From Chitinophagaceae bacterium (GTDB lineage: Bacteria; Bacteroidota; Bacteroidia; Chitinophagales; Chitinophagaceae), in assembly GCA_016710935.1 (NCBI GenBank), contig JADJTY010000009.1:259016-323015 (forward strand): a stretch of DNA of 64,000 nt, given 5' to 3'. This document shows, piece after piece, positions 1 through 8,228 of this stretch. The stretch's first letter is position 1. Each line of letters starts with the position of its first letter. The position numbers were made by a program, and so were the translations under genes. Under the pieces are notes generated by a model, which was not told where the DNA came from, did no database searches, and saw only the letters and a program-made list of their open reading frames with translations.

Positions 1-1079
1 GATCGCAATTGATGAATCATACATATAATCTGTGTTCATAAAAGGATAATGTTTCCTGGATATTGCTTTTAAGAAAGCTTCTCCATATAAATTTATACTC
101 TTTTGCAAAAACCAATAGTTAATACTATCAAGTGGGGGAGACATTAAAGAATCAATAAAAGCGGTAGCCTTATACACTGATTTATTTGAGAGTACATGCT
201 CGGTATAAGCATAACTTTCAGGTCGGATAGAAACTCCGGTTTTTCTTAAATATTCAACAAAGTCATCTTTAAATATTTTAGAAGGGTTTACCATACTTCC
301 GCTTATTTTAAAGCTACCTTTTTGTAATTGAATTGTTCCTTTTGTAAGTATAAGATTTGAAAATGGTGATGAATAAATAATAGAATTATCGCCACTCCCC
401 TTTGCACCGGTAGTTATACTATTCCGCAAATTAATGTCAGCCATCTTGGGGCTGGTTGATACTACAGTTGTCGGCCAACCTTCCTTTTCACCTGGCTGTA
501 AGTAAAGGTCGTACTGGTTTTCATGCCAGTTAAATCCAAAACAAGGTGCTCCGTAATAATTACCTATATCCTGCCAGATCCATCCTTCAGGCATTGGCAA
601 CAATCCATAATACAGGTCATCCACATACAGGTTTCTTTCAAAACGGATCAATTTGTTCTTTTGCAGGATGGCAGCAATTTTAGAAAAAATAATCGTGTCA
701 ATTGTATTTTTCCATCGCCAACTGCCAAGAGTAGGATCTCCACGGCCAATAATAAATAAAGAGCCTGCATCAAAATTATTATCCCCCTGCGGATCAGTGC
801 CTATATATGTTTTATAGCGAAAATCTTTACCCAACATTTCAAATGCACTTGCACTTGTAACCACTTTTAAACAACTGGCCGGAGCCAAACCCAGCTGCGA
901 GTTTTTATCAAATATAACTTTGCCGGTTTTTGTATCCACCACATACAGGCTAAAAATGGCATGCTTCAACTGAGTATCTGCTTCTAATTTTTTACCGCAT
1001 CTGCCAGTTTTACTTCAATCTTTTGCGAAAAAACAAAACCCGAAATAAAACATAAGACCGCTACTGCAAATAATTTCAT
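1..1079 (-). CDS. D-alanyl-D-alanine carboxypeptidase/endopeptidase, PBP4 (peptidase S13) type; partial, frameshifted
   Basis: A periplasmic penicillin-binding protein that would trim or cleave peptidoglycan peptides. Reading down the minus strand from ATG at 1079 gives a signal peptide (MKLFAVAVLCFISGFVFSQ), then a stop after about 31 residues. The rest continues in another frame: APASCLK holds the SxxK nucleophile motif, and QKSINLYGEAFLK near the window edge fits the SxN motif. The two parts join if the run of six T at 988-993 is read as seven, so a one-base deletion explains the break. The C-terminus, including the expected KTG motif, lies beyond base 1. It diverges from the Uma2 gene. 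Family assignment is firm; whether the break is real is unknown. Confidence 0.85.
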
Positions 1080-1099
1080 CGTCAAATAATTTTATTTAT

Positions 1100-1107
1100 C
1101 AAAACTA
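1100..1107 (-). promoter_or_regulatory. -7 promoter box for the PBP4-type gene
   Basis: On the minus strand this reads TAGTTTTG, a full match to the Bacteroidota -7 element TAnnTTTG, about 20 bases before the start codon at 1079. No clear TTTG -33 element is seen. Confidence 0.45.
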
Positions 1108-1126
1108 AAAGATTTAAATTTGGTAT

Positions 1127-1717
1127 ATGAAAAATATTGTGGATGACCCGGCTGTTAAATATAATTATGTTTCTCAGGAAGTATATCTGGAAACAGAACG
1201 GGAAGCTTTGGAAAAACATGAATACTACCAGGGCGAAATTTTTGCAATGAGCGGAGCATCTGCAAGGCATAACAGGATATTTACAAATTTATTTATTGAT
1301 ATTGGTATTAAATTAAAAGGAAAAGGTTGTCTTCCCTATGGCAGCGATTTAAGAATACATATACCTAAAAATACACTTTACACTTATCCTGACATTTCTA
1401 TTATCTGTGGAGAAATGGAATTTACCGATGATAAATTAGATACTGTTACCAATCCTTCTGTTATTATAGAATTACTGTCTAACTCAACCCGCAACTACGA
1501 CAAAGGAGAAAAATTCACTTTGTACAGAGATATAACTTCTCTGCAGGAATATATTTTAATTGATACAGAAAAGATACATGTTGAAAAACATATCCGAAAT
1601 GCTGATAACAGCTGGCAGCTTACCGACTTCAAATCCATAGAAAATTCCTTCACAATCTCAACCATTCAGCTCAGTTTTTTGTTAGAAGATATTTATGAGG
1701 GCATATCTTTTGAATAA
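1127..1717 (+). CDS. Uma2 family (DUF820) putative endonuclease
   Basis: A 196-residue protein of the Uma2 family, which has a PD-(D/E)XK nuclease-like fold and no settled function. Visible family features are the N-terminal YYQGEIFAMSGASARHNRI stretch, YPDISIICGE with the acidic PD residue near residue 89, NPSVIIELLSNST with the E near residue 115, and GEKFTLYRDITSLQEYILID toward the end. The length is normal. The ATG at 1127 is used. It sits alone between the divergent PBP4 gene and cinA, 39 bases downstream. A second Uma2 gene occurs at 42738. The family is often multicopy. Confidence 0.85.
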   Translation: MKNIVDDPAVKYNYVSQEVYLETEREALEKHEYYQGEIFAMSGASARHNRIFTNLFIDIGIKLKGKGCLPYGSDLRIHIPKNTLYTYPDISIICGEMEFTDDKLDTVTNPSVIIELLSNSTRNYDKGEKFTLYRDITSLQEYILIDTEKIHVEKHIRNADNSWQLTDFKSIENSFTISTIQLSFLLEDIYEGISFE

Positions 1718-1756
1718 ACTGAATCTGTACATTTTAAATACCCTACACTCTTATAC

Positions 1757-3025
1757 ATGACACAGGCTTCCATCATCACCATTGGCGACGAACTTTTAAT
1801 AGGACAGGTAATAGACACCAACAGTGCCTGGATGGCGCAGGAACTGAACAAATCAGGCATTCGGGTGGTACGTCGTGTTGCTGTTGGTGATGTGTGGGAT
1901 GAAATATGGACCGCATTGGATGAAGAACAGAAATATGCCGATATTATTTTAATAACCGGCGGACTTGGTCCAACAGCCGATGATATTACGAAACCGTTGC
2001 TCTGTAAATATTTTGGCGGTACATTAATTGTTGATGAAGGAGCCAAACAAAATGTGCTCGACATCTTTACCAGACTTAACCGACCCATTATTGACCGCAA
2101 TTTAAAACAGGCAGAAGTACCGGATGTTTGTACCGTGCTGCAAAATAAAAGAGGGACTGCACCAGGCATGCTTTTCAATAAGCCTCACCCATCCTCTCTT
2201 TCAGGAGAGGGGAAGGTATTTGTTAGCCTGCCTGGTGTACCACACGAAATGAAAGGGTTGATGACGGATGACGTGATACCTGCGCTGGTAAAGCAATTTA
2301 AATTTCCGGCCATCATACACAAAACATTATTAACTGCCGGTGTTGGCGAAAGTTTTTTGGCGGAACTGATAAAAGATTTTGAAGAAACATTGCCTGCTCA
2401 TATAAAACTGGCCTACCTGCCCAATTACGGTATGGTGCGGTTACGCTTAACAGCCACAGGTTTTAATGCGGCTGAAACTGAAACAGCAATCAGCCTGTTA
2501 TTTGAAAACCTCAAATCACTTGTTGCCGATTACCTGGTAACAGATAAAGACGAACCCATGGAAAATGTGGTTGGCAAATTGCTGCTGGCATCAGGCAAAA
2601 CCATGTGTACTGCCGAAAGTTGTACCGGTGGTTATATTGCACACCTGCTTACCTCTATTGTTGGCTCATCAAAATTTTATAATGGCAGCGTGGTAAGTTA
2701 CTCTTACGAGGCCAAGAAAGATTTGCTACAGGTTGATAAAAATATACTACTAACCAAAGGCGCTGTAAGTGAAGAAGTGGTGCTGCAAATGGCCCATGGT
2801 GCATTAAAACATCTTAAGTCTGATTATGTAATTGCCGTATCGGGTATTATGGGGCCCGATGGCGGCACCACCGATAAACCTGCCGGTACTGTTTGGATAG
2901 CGGTAGGTAATAAAGAAAACCTGCAGGCTCAAAAACTCTATTTTCGCTTCGACAGGACCAGGAATATTCAGTTAACTGCTACCAATGCATTGAATTTGCT
3001 GCGAAAATTCATATTATCCGCTTAG
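1757..3025 (+). CDS. cinA: CinA family protein (MoCF-like domain plus PncC-type nicotinamide-nucleotide amidase)
   Basis: A 422-residue two-domain protein. The N-terminal molybdopterin-binding-like domain starts ASIITIGDELLIGQVIDTN and carries ITGGLGPTADD near residue 73; in the family it hydrolyses ADP-ribose-type pyrophosphates. The C-terminal domain (TAESCTGGYIAHLLTSIVGSS, then VSGIMGPDGGTTDKPAGTVW) is the NMN deamidase type used in pyridine-nucleotide salvage. Residues about 142-152 (KPHPSSLSGEG) look like an extra insert before the conserved KVFVSLPGVP segment. They are encoded by a small palindrome with a CCTCTC/GAGAGG stem (see findings). The start is ATG at 1757. No frameshift is present. 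Confidence 0.93.
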   Translation: MTQASIITIGDELLIGQVIDTNSAWMAQELNKSGIRVVRRVAVGDVWDEIWTALDEEQKYADIILITGGLGPTADDITKPLLCKYFGGTLIVDEGAKQNVLDIFTRLNRPIIDRNLKQAEVPDVCTVLQNKRGTAPGMLFNKPHPSSLSGEGKVFVSLPGVPHEMKGLMTDDVIPALVKQFKFPAIIHKTLLTAGVGESFLAELIKDFEETLPAHIKLAYLPNYGMVRLRLTATGFNAAETETAISLLFENLKSLVADYLVTDKDEPMENVVGKLLLASGKTMCTAESCTGGYIAHLLTSIVGSSKFYNGSVVSYSYEAKKDLLQVDKNILLTKGAVSEEVVLQMAHGALKHLKSDYVIAVSGIMGPDGGTTDKPAGTVWIAVGNKENLQAQKLYFRFDRTRNIQLTATNALNLLRKFILSA

Positions 3026-3105
3026 CGGCCTGGCCACTATAAAAAGAGCAGGTATTGCCGCCGGCTTTTCTTAGCGGCCTTACAACTACTTAAATCGGAA
3101 ATAAT

Positions 3106-3113
3106 TACCTTTG
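3106..3113 (+). promoter_or_regulatory. -7 promoter box for the E2 gene
   Basis: TACCTTTG matches the Bacteroidota -7 consensus TAnnTTTG and lies 33 bases before the ATG at 3146. No convincing -33 TTTG is visible. Confidence 0.45.
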
Positions 3114-3145
3114 AGTACGATTGCAAACAAATTTCAAACAAGTAT

Positions 3146-4498
3146 ATGAGTTTAGTTGATTTAGTAATGCCAAAGCTGGGAGAAAGTATCATGGAAGCCA
3201 CCATTTTAAAATGGCATAAAAAACCGGGTGATTCCATTAAGCAGGACGAAACTGTTTTGGATATTGCTACCGATAAAGTAGATAGCGAAGTACCCTCAAC
3301 AGCAGAAGGCGTAATGGAAGAAGTTTTATTTAAAGAGAATGATGTGGTGCCCATTGGTACCGTGATTGCCAAAATAAGGGTGGGTGCCAATGCAGCTGTC
3401 TCAAACACCCAGCCTGCACCTGTACAAAAACAGGAAGAATATGAAGAAGCAAAAGTGGTAGAAGAAATTCCATACCAGCCAATAGGCAATACGCAACAGG
3501 CAACAGGCAATAATGAAAACAAAATCAGGTTCTACTCTCCGCTTGTATTGAACATTGCCCAGCAGGAAGGTATTGGAATGGCTGAGCTTGAAAATATCCC
3601 AGGCACTGGCCAGGATGGAAGAGTAAGCAAGAAAGATATTTTAGCATATGTAGCTGACAAAGCCACAAGCCATAAGCCACAAGGGACAAGCCAGCAGGTG
3701 CAGGAAGTTTCTGTTATAGCAACCTCCAACGAACAACGAACAACAAACAACGAACAACCTGTATACCAACCACCAACTGTATACACCGGCAACGTAGAAG
3801 TAATTGAAATGGACCGCATGCGTAAACTAATTGCCAAACACATGACAGACAGCAAGCACACATCGGCCCATGTTACCAGCTTTGCCGAATGTGATGTTAC
3901 CGGTTTGGTAATGTGGCGGGAAAAAGTAAAAAAAGATTTTGAAAAAAGAGAAGGCGAAAAGATCACGTACACGCCGCTGTTTATTGAAGCCATTGTAAAG
4001 AGCATAAAAAAATACCCGATGCTGAGCAGCAGTGTTGATGGGGATAAAATAATTATTAAAAAAGACCTCAACATTGGTATGGCCACAGCCCTGCCAAGCG
4101 GCAACTTAATTGTGCCGGTAATAAAAAATGCAGACCAGCTTAATTTAACCGGCCTTACCAAACAGGTGAACGGCCTGGCCAATGCAGCCCGTACAGGTAA
4201 ACTGAAACCAGATGATACCACGGGTGGTACTTTCACTTTAACCAACGTAGGAACTTTCGGCAGCATTATGGGTACACCCATCATCAACCAGCCGCAGGTG
4301 GCTATTATGGCTGTGGGCGCCATTAAAAAACGCCCCATGGTTATAGAAACCCCGCAGGGCGACAGCATTGCCATTCGCCACATGATGTACATCTCTCTTA
4401 GTTACGACCACCGCATTATTGATGGTGCGCTTGGCTCTACTTTCTTAAATGCAGTGAGTAAGGAGCTGGAGAATTTTGATGTGAACAGAACTATTTAG
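3146..4498 (+). CDS. 2-oxo acid dehydrogenase E2 component (dihydrolipoamide acyltransferase)
   Basis: A 450-residue E2 subunit that transfers acyl groups from E1 to CoA on a swinging lipoyl arm. The lipoyl domain spans residues 1-78, with Lys44 in DIATDKVDSEVPS as the lipoylation site. A peripheral-subunit binding domain lies at about 127-168 (RFYSPLVLNIAQQEG, GTGQDGRVSKKDIL). The catalytic domain runs from about 220 to 450, ending with the active-site HRIIDG motif. The substrate (pyruvate, 2-oxoglutarate or branched-chain) cannot be told, since no E1 or E3 gene is adjacent. Both linkers are built from short quasi-repeats in the DNA at 3479-3515, 3658-3696 and 3724-3761, giving Gln/Asn/Thr-rich peptide. 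About 220 bases of non-coding DNA follow before miaA. Confidence 0.92.
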   Translation: MSLVDLVMPKLGESIMEATILKWHKKPGDSIKQDETVLDIATDKVDSEVPSTAEGVMEEVLFKENDVVPIGTVIAKIRVGANAAVSNTQPAPVQKQEEYEEAKVVEEIPYQPIGNTQQATGNNENKIRFYSPLVLNIAQQEGIGMAELENIPGTGQDGRVSKKDILAYVADKATSHKPQGTSQQVQEVSVIATSNEQRTTNNEQPVYQPPTVYTGNVEVIEMDRMRKLIAKHMTDSKHTSAHVTSFAECDVTGLVMWREKVKKDFEKREGEKITYTPLFIEAIVKSIKKYPMLSSSVDGDKIIIKKDLNIGMATALPSGNLIVPVIKNADQLNLTGLTKQVNGLANAARTGKLKPDDTTGGTFTLTNVGTFGSIMGTPIINQPQVAIMAVGAIKKRPMVIETPQGDSIAIRHMMYISLSYDHRIIDGALGSTFLNAVSKELENFDVNRTI

Positions 4499-4716
4499 GG
4501 AAATAGGAATGTGTAATCAGGAATTGAGATTTAGAATACCTGCTTTATATTTTCATGGGAGCATCGTTGCGAATTTGTTCTGTTCTTTTTTTATTTGTGA
4601 AAATGAAAGAAGAATCAATCCTTCATCAGCATACCATCAGGGAGCTTTAATTAAAGCGTAGATAAATTTTGTAAGCCTCAACATTGATAATAATTTCCTG
4701 GAGGGGGAAATCCGTT

Positions 4717-5652
4717 TTAATCAGCACCAGTTTGCGTTCCCGAAAAACCGGAACGGGCTATCTGCCTTTCCACCACCTCAAGCACTTTCTCAAAATCCGG
4801 CTCACACCAAATCACTTCTTCATCTTTTTTAAACCAGGTCATTTGTCGCTTGGCATATTGGCGTGTGTTTATTTTTATTATTTCTACCGCATCTTCCAGC
4901 AAAAGATCGCCGGCGTAGTAACCAAATAACTCCCGGTAGCCTACGGTTTGCAGTGCATTTAATTTTTTAAAAGGGAGCAGTTTTTTTACTTCATCCGCCA
5001 GGCCTGCTTTCATCATAGCATCTACCCTGCTGTTTATATTTTTATGCAATTGCTCTTTGGGTATTTCCAGGCCTATTTTAATGATATTAAAATCACGTGG
5101 CTTTTTTTGCTGGGTACGAAATTCGATGATAGATTTTCCTGTAGAGAGTTTTACTTCCAGTGCCCTTAGCAACCGGTGTGGGTTTTTTATTTCGCCCTGT
5201 GCATAATACAGCGGGTCATTTTTCTCCACTTCGTTTTGCAGCCATTCCAGTCCCTCCCACTCAAACTCAGCATTTATTTTTTTGCGTATTTTTTCATCCA
5301 CAACCGGTACTTCATCAATGCCCTGGCAAAATGTTTTTACATACAGGCCGGTGCCACCAACTACTACTGCCACATCATGCTCCTTAAAAATATCTGTTGC
5401 TTTGTTCAGTGCATATTGTTCGTACATGCCGGTATTCATGTCATCCTGTATGGAGTGTGAACTTATGAAATGGTGTTTTACCTGCGCCAGTTCATCTGCC
5501 GAAGGTTTGGCAACGCCAATATTCAGTTCTTTAAAACACTGGCGGCTATCGGCCGATATAATTTCTGTTTTAAAATGAAGCGCTGTTTGTACAGCCAGGG
5601 AAGTTTTGCCAACTGCAGTTGGGCCAACGATAACGATGCAGGTTTTGTTCAT
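4717..5652 (-). CDS. miaA: tRNA dimethylallyltransferase
   Basis: MiaA (311 residues) adds a dimethylallyl group to A37 of tRNAs reading UNN codons. The P-loop IVGPTAVGKTSLAV lies near residues 7-20, followed by EIISADSRQCFKELNIG, whose Asp/Ser are conserved, and GGTGLYVKTFCQG with the substrate-binding glycines. NTRQYAKRQMTWF near the C-terminus is the family signature. The last residues (SGFSGTQTGAD) are encoded by a small palindromic element at about 4730-4755 and may be an appended tail. The start is ATG at 5652. It is a single gene, with a short quasi-repeat just upstream. Confidence 0.95.
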   Translation of the reverse strand: MNKTCIVIVGPTAVGKTSLAVQTALHFKTEIISADSRQCFKELNIGVAKPSADELAQVKHHFISSHSIQDDMNTGMYEQYALNKATDIFKEHDVAVVVGGTGLYVKTFCQGIDEVPVVDEKIRKKINAEFEWEGLEWLQNEVEKNDPLYYAQGEIKNPHRLLRALEVKLSTGKSIIEFRTQQKKPRDFNIIKIGLEIPKEQLHKNINSRVDAMMKAGLADEVKKLLPFKKLNALQTVGYRELFGYYAGDLLLEDAVEIIKINTRQYAKRQMTWFKKDEEVIWCEPDFEKVLEVVERQIARSGFSGTQTGAD

Positions 5653-5690
5653 AAGAGCGATTGAGTTTGTAGAGAACTCTTTTTATTAGT

Positions 5691-5719
5691 TCGGAGTCGG
5701 GAGTCAGGAGTCGGGAGTG
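5691..5719. repeat. short GGGAGTC quasi-tandem repeat
   Basis: Imperfect tandem copies of a GGAGTCGGGAGTC-like heptamer lie between miaA and the next gene. They belong to the same purine-rich family seen at 17715, 29390, 34955 and, in complement, 35150 and 40258. Confidence 0.6.
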
Positions 5720-5757
5720 TGCTTACTGATGACTAAATACTCACGACTTACGAGATA

Positions 5758-6336
5758 CTAAAATCCATCATTTGCCTCATCTGCTGAAGATTCTTCTTCA
5801 CCTTCTGCCTCCAGGCTTTCTCCATCTTCATCCTGTTCGCTAAATCCATCTGCTAAAGCATCAGGGCGCAGATCATATTTTTCTTCCATTTCAGCAAGAC
5901 GGCTGTCAACCAAACCCTTGGTACCGTATTGCGAAGGTGCAATACCTTCGGTGCGTATACAACAGGGATAAACCAGTTTACTGTTTTCTGTTTTATCAAC
6001 GGTTATCAGTTCTACCATAAAATGCCAGAACTTATTAAAGTCGTATTCGTAGATAAATTTCTGGTTGGGATTGGTGATCTCGGAGCCAATAAGCGTATCG
6101 GCCATAATAAATGGCTCGGCCTTGTAATCCTTATCATATTTCTCCAGTGAAATTTCCCTGCCACGCAACCAGTTATCGTTACTGCGGTAAAAAGTTGCCT
6201 TGTGCATGGAGTCAAACTCGAAGCTTTTTAAAATAGCACTGTGCAGATCTAAAAAACTCTGGGTATGCTTTATTGCAACATCCCTGTACACACTGTCATC
6301 ATCTTCCCAATAAATTCTGAAACGTAAGATAGCCAT
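5758..6336 (-). CDS. plasmid pRiA4b ORF-3-like family protein
   Basis: A 192-residue protein resembling the pRiA4b ORF-3-like / IS1096 TnpR-like fold family of unknown function. It begins AILRFRIYWEDDDSVYRDV, continues with SFLDLHSAILKSFEFD and ATFYRSNDNW, and has the family's YEYDFNKFWHFMVEL near residues 95-110. The last 40 residues are very acidic and of low complexity (EDGESLEAEGEEESSADE). The start is ATG at 6336. No transposase is present nearby, so the name is historical. It may be co-transcribed with miaA downstream, though 105 bases with repeats separate them. Confidence 0.75.
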   Translation of the reverse strand: MAILRFRIYWEDDDSVYRDVAIKHTQSFLDLHSAILKSFEFDSMHKATFYRSNDNWLRGREISLEKYDKDYKAEPFIMADTLIGSEITNPNQKFIYEYDFNKFWHFMVELITVDKTENSKLVYPCCIRTEGIAPSQYGTKGLVDSRLAEMEEKYDLRPDALADGFSEQDEDGESLEAEGEEESSADEANDGF

Positions 6337-6435
6337 GGAGTAAAATTAAGAATTAAAACTTAAAAAACGGTTACGCTTAAAGTCATTTGTCATTAAGTAA
6401 TTGGAATAACCCCTCTATTTATAATTCGCTTTAAA

Positions 6436-6552
6436 TAATCTTACAGCAAAATGACTAATGACTTATTGACTAATGACCACTGACTAAAGACTAATGACTA
6501 TTGACTTTGCCTATTGCCCATTGACTATTGACTATTGACTACTGACTACTGA
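6436..6552. repeat. TGACTAATGACTA / CCATTGACTATTG quasi-tandem repeat
   Basis: About 115 bases of imperfect repeats of TGACTAATGACTA-like and TTGCCCATTGACTATTG-like units lie just downstream of cca and run into its last codons. The GCCTATTGCCCATTG part matches a repeat found inside cca itself (7751-7795) and inside a glycosyltransferase gene (55841-55900). Confidence 0.7.
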
Positions 6553-8042
6553 CCAATCCCCAATTCCCTTGCTTTATCTAACATAAATGCATGGGCCGCT
6601 TCAAACTCGTTAGGAATAATACCATCCAGGATGGCTTCCCGTATGGCATTTTTTAAATCCCCTACCGGGCGGGATGGTGGCAGGTTAAATGTTTCCATGA
6701 TCATTTCGCCGGTTATCGGAGGTTGCCAGTTGCGGAGGTGGTCCTTTTCTTCTACCTCGGCACAACGTTTTTTCACCAGTTCAAAGTTTTCTAAAAACCG
6801 TTTAACCTTTGTTTTGTTCTTAGAAGTGATGTCGGCTGCACACAAGGTCATCAGGGCATCAAAATCTTCCCCTGCATCAAAGAGCAAACGGCGTATGGCG
6901 CTGTCGGTTATATTTTCTTTGGTAACACTAATGGGGCGCAAATGCAGTTCCACCAGCTTCCGTACAAATTTCATTTTTTCATTTTGCGGCAGCTTCAGTT
7001 GCGTGAAAATTTTGGGCACCATCCTGCCACCCACCACTTCATGTCCATGAAAGGTCCAGCCATGGCCTTCTTCAAACCGCTTTGTAGCAGGCTTGGCAAT
7101 ATCGTGTAAAACCGCGGCCCACCGTAACCATAGGTCATCTGTATTTTGTGCAATATTATCTACCACCTGTATAGTATGGTAAAAATTATCCTTGTGTCCG
7201 TGCCCGTCAATATACTCGGCACCGGCCAGGTCAACCATTTGAGGAAAGATAATCTTAAGCAGGCCGCTTTTGTACAGCAGCTCAAAACCGATTGAAGGTT
7301 TACTGCTCATCAATATCTTATTCAGTTCATCGGCTATCCTTTCGCCGCTTACAATTTTAATACGGGCAGCATTTTCAATAATGGCTGCAAAGGTATCCGG
7401 GTGTATGGTAAAATGTAATTGCGATGCAAAGCGGATGGCTCTCATCATACGCAGCGGATCATCACTGAAAGTTTGTGCCGGGGCCAGCGGTGTTTGAATA
7501 TTCTTTAAGGCAAGATCGTTTATGCCATTAAACGGATCAACCAGTTCACCATAATTTTCTTTATTTAAACTGATGGCCATGGCATTAATGGTAAAGTCGC
7601 GGCGGTTCTGGTCATCTTCAATGGTTCCGTTTTCAACTGCCGGTTTCCGGCTGTTAAAATCATAGCTTTCTTTACGGGCACCTACAAATTCTATTTCAAT
7701 AGACCCATCCCAACTAATATCCAAGGGGGAGTGAATTGGATCAAGATTATTAGGCAATTGCTTGTTTTCAATTGCCAATTGCCTATTGCCTATTTTTATC
7801 TGTGCTGTACCAAAATTCTTAAAGAAATGAACCTCGGGTTTGGGGCTGAATTTTTCTGCAACCTTTGCAGCCAGTTCAATACCATCTCCCACACAAACAA
7901 TATCCATGTCCTTGGTATTTCTTCCCAATATTTTATCCCGCACAAAACCGCCAATCAGGTAACAGGGCAAGCCAATTTCCTGTGCCGAAAGGGCAATTTT
8001 TTCCAGTATTTCCAGTTCCTTATCGTTACAATCAATATACAT
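6546..8042 (-). CDS. cca: CCA-adding tRNA nucleotidyltransferase with HD domain
   Basis: Adds or repairs the 3'-CCA end of tRNAs. This fits the two tRNA genes here, which do not encode CCA. The nucleotidyltransferase head has LIGGFVRDKILGR and DMDIVCVG (catalytic Asp pair) near residues 29-51, RRDFTINAMA, and SDDPLRMMRAIRFASQL. The HD domain has HDIAKP. The ATG at 8042 (MYIDCND) is preferred over an upstream TTG at 8051. A TAAATTTG box at 8049-8056 lies right before that ATG, so the message could be nearly leaderless. Residues about 85-113, between GTAQIKI and EIEFVGARKE, are an insertion absent from typical relatives and encoded partly by GGCAAT repeats (see findings). Confidence 0.94.
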   Translation of the reverse strand: MYIDCNDKELEILEKIALSAQEIGLPCYLIGGFVRDKILGRNTKDMDIVCVGDGIELAAKVAEKFSPKPEVHFFKNFGTAQIKIGNRQLAIENKQLPNNLDPIHSPLDISWDGSIEIEFVGARKESYDFNSRKPAVENGTIEDDQNRRDFTINAMAISLNKENYGELVDPFNGINDLALKNIQTPLAPAQTFSDDPLRMMRAIRFASQLHFTIHPDTFAAIIENAARIKIVSGERIADELNKILMSSKPSIGFELLYKSGLLKIIFPQMVDLAGAEYIDGHGHKDNFYHTIQVVDNIAQNTDDLWLRWAAVLHDIAKPATKRFEEGHGWTFHGHEVVGGRMVPKIFTQLKLPQNEKMKFVRKLVELHLRPISVTKENITDSAIRRLLFDAGEDFDALMTLCAADITSKNKTKVKRFLENFELVKKRCAEVEEKDHLRNWQPPITGEMIMETFNLPPSRPVGDLKNAIREAILDGIIPNEFEAAHAFMLDKARELGIGQ

Positions 8043-8057
8043 GCGCTGCAAATTTAG

Positions 8058-8140
8058 TGATTAGCCATTAGCTATTAGCAGTTTGCAATTAGTAAAGCAC
8101 TTAAGCTAATAGCTAAAGGCTAACCGCTAATAGCTTTCTT
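8058..8140. repeat. ATTAGCTATTAGC quasi-tandem repeat with inverted halves
   Basis: Between cca and lon, units like ATTAGCCATTAGCTATTAGC are followed by the complementary form GCTAATAGCTAAAGGCTAACC, giving a loose inverted repeat. No gene is present. Confidence 0.6.
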
Positions 8141-8228
8141 GGCATTAATATTGACCTTATATAGGCTCACACAAAAAACAATTAATTTACCGTGTGCTTT
8201 GACATTTTGACCATATATTGTGAAAATT

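Noticed and set aside
3532..4392. 286-residue antisense frame opposite the E2 gene
   Set aside because: The E2 protein on the other strand has complete motifs. The antisense frame shows no family features and is a codon-use shadow.
5758..6336. Insertion sequence or plasmid remnant suggested by the pRiA4b/TnpR-like name
   Set aside because: No transposase, inverted ends or plasmid genes are nearby. The name is historical for a chromosomal protein family.
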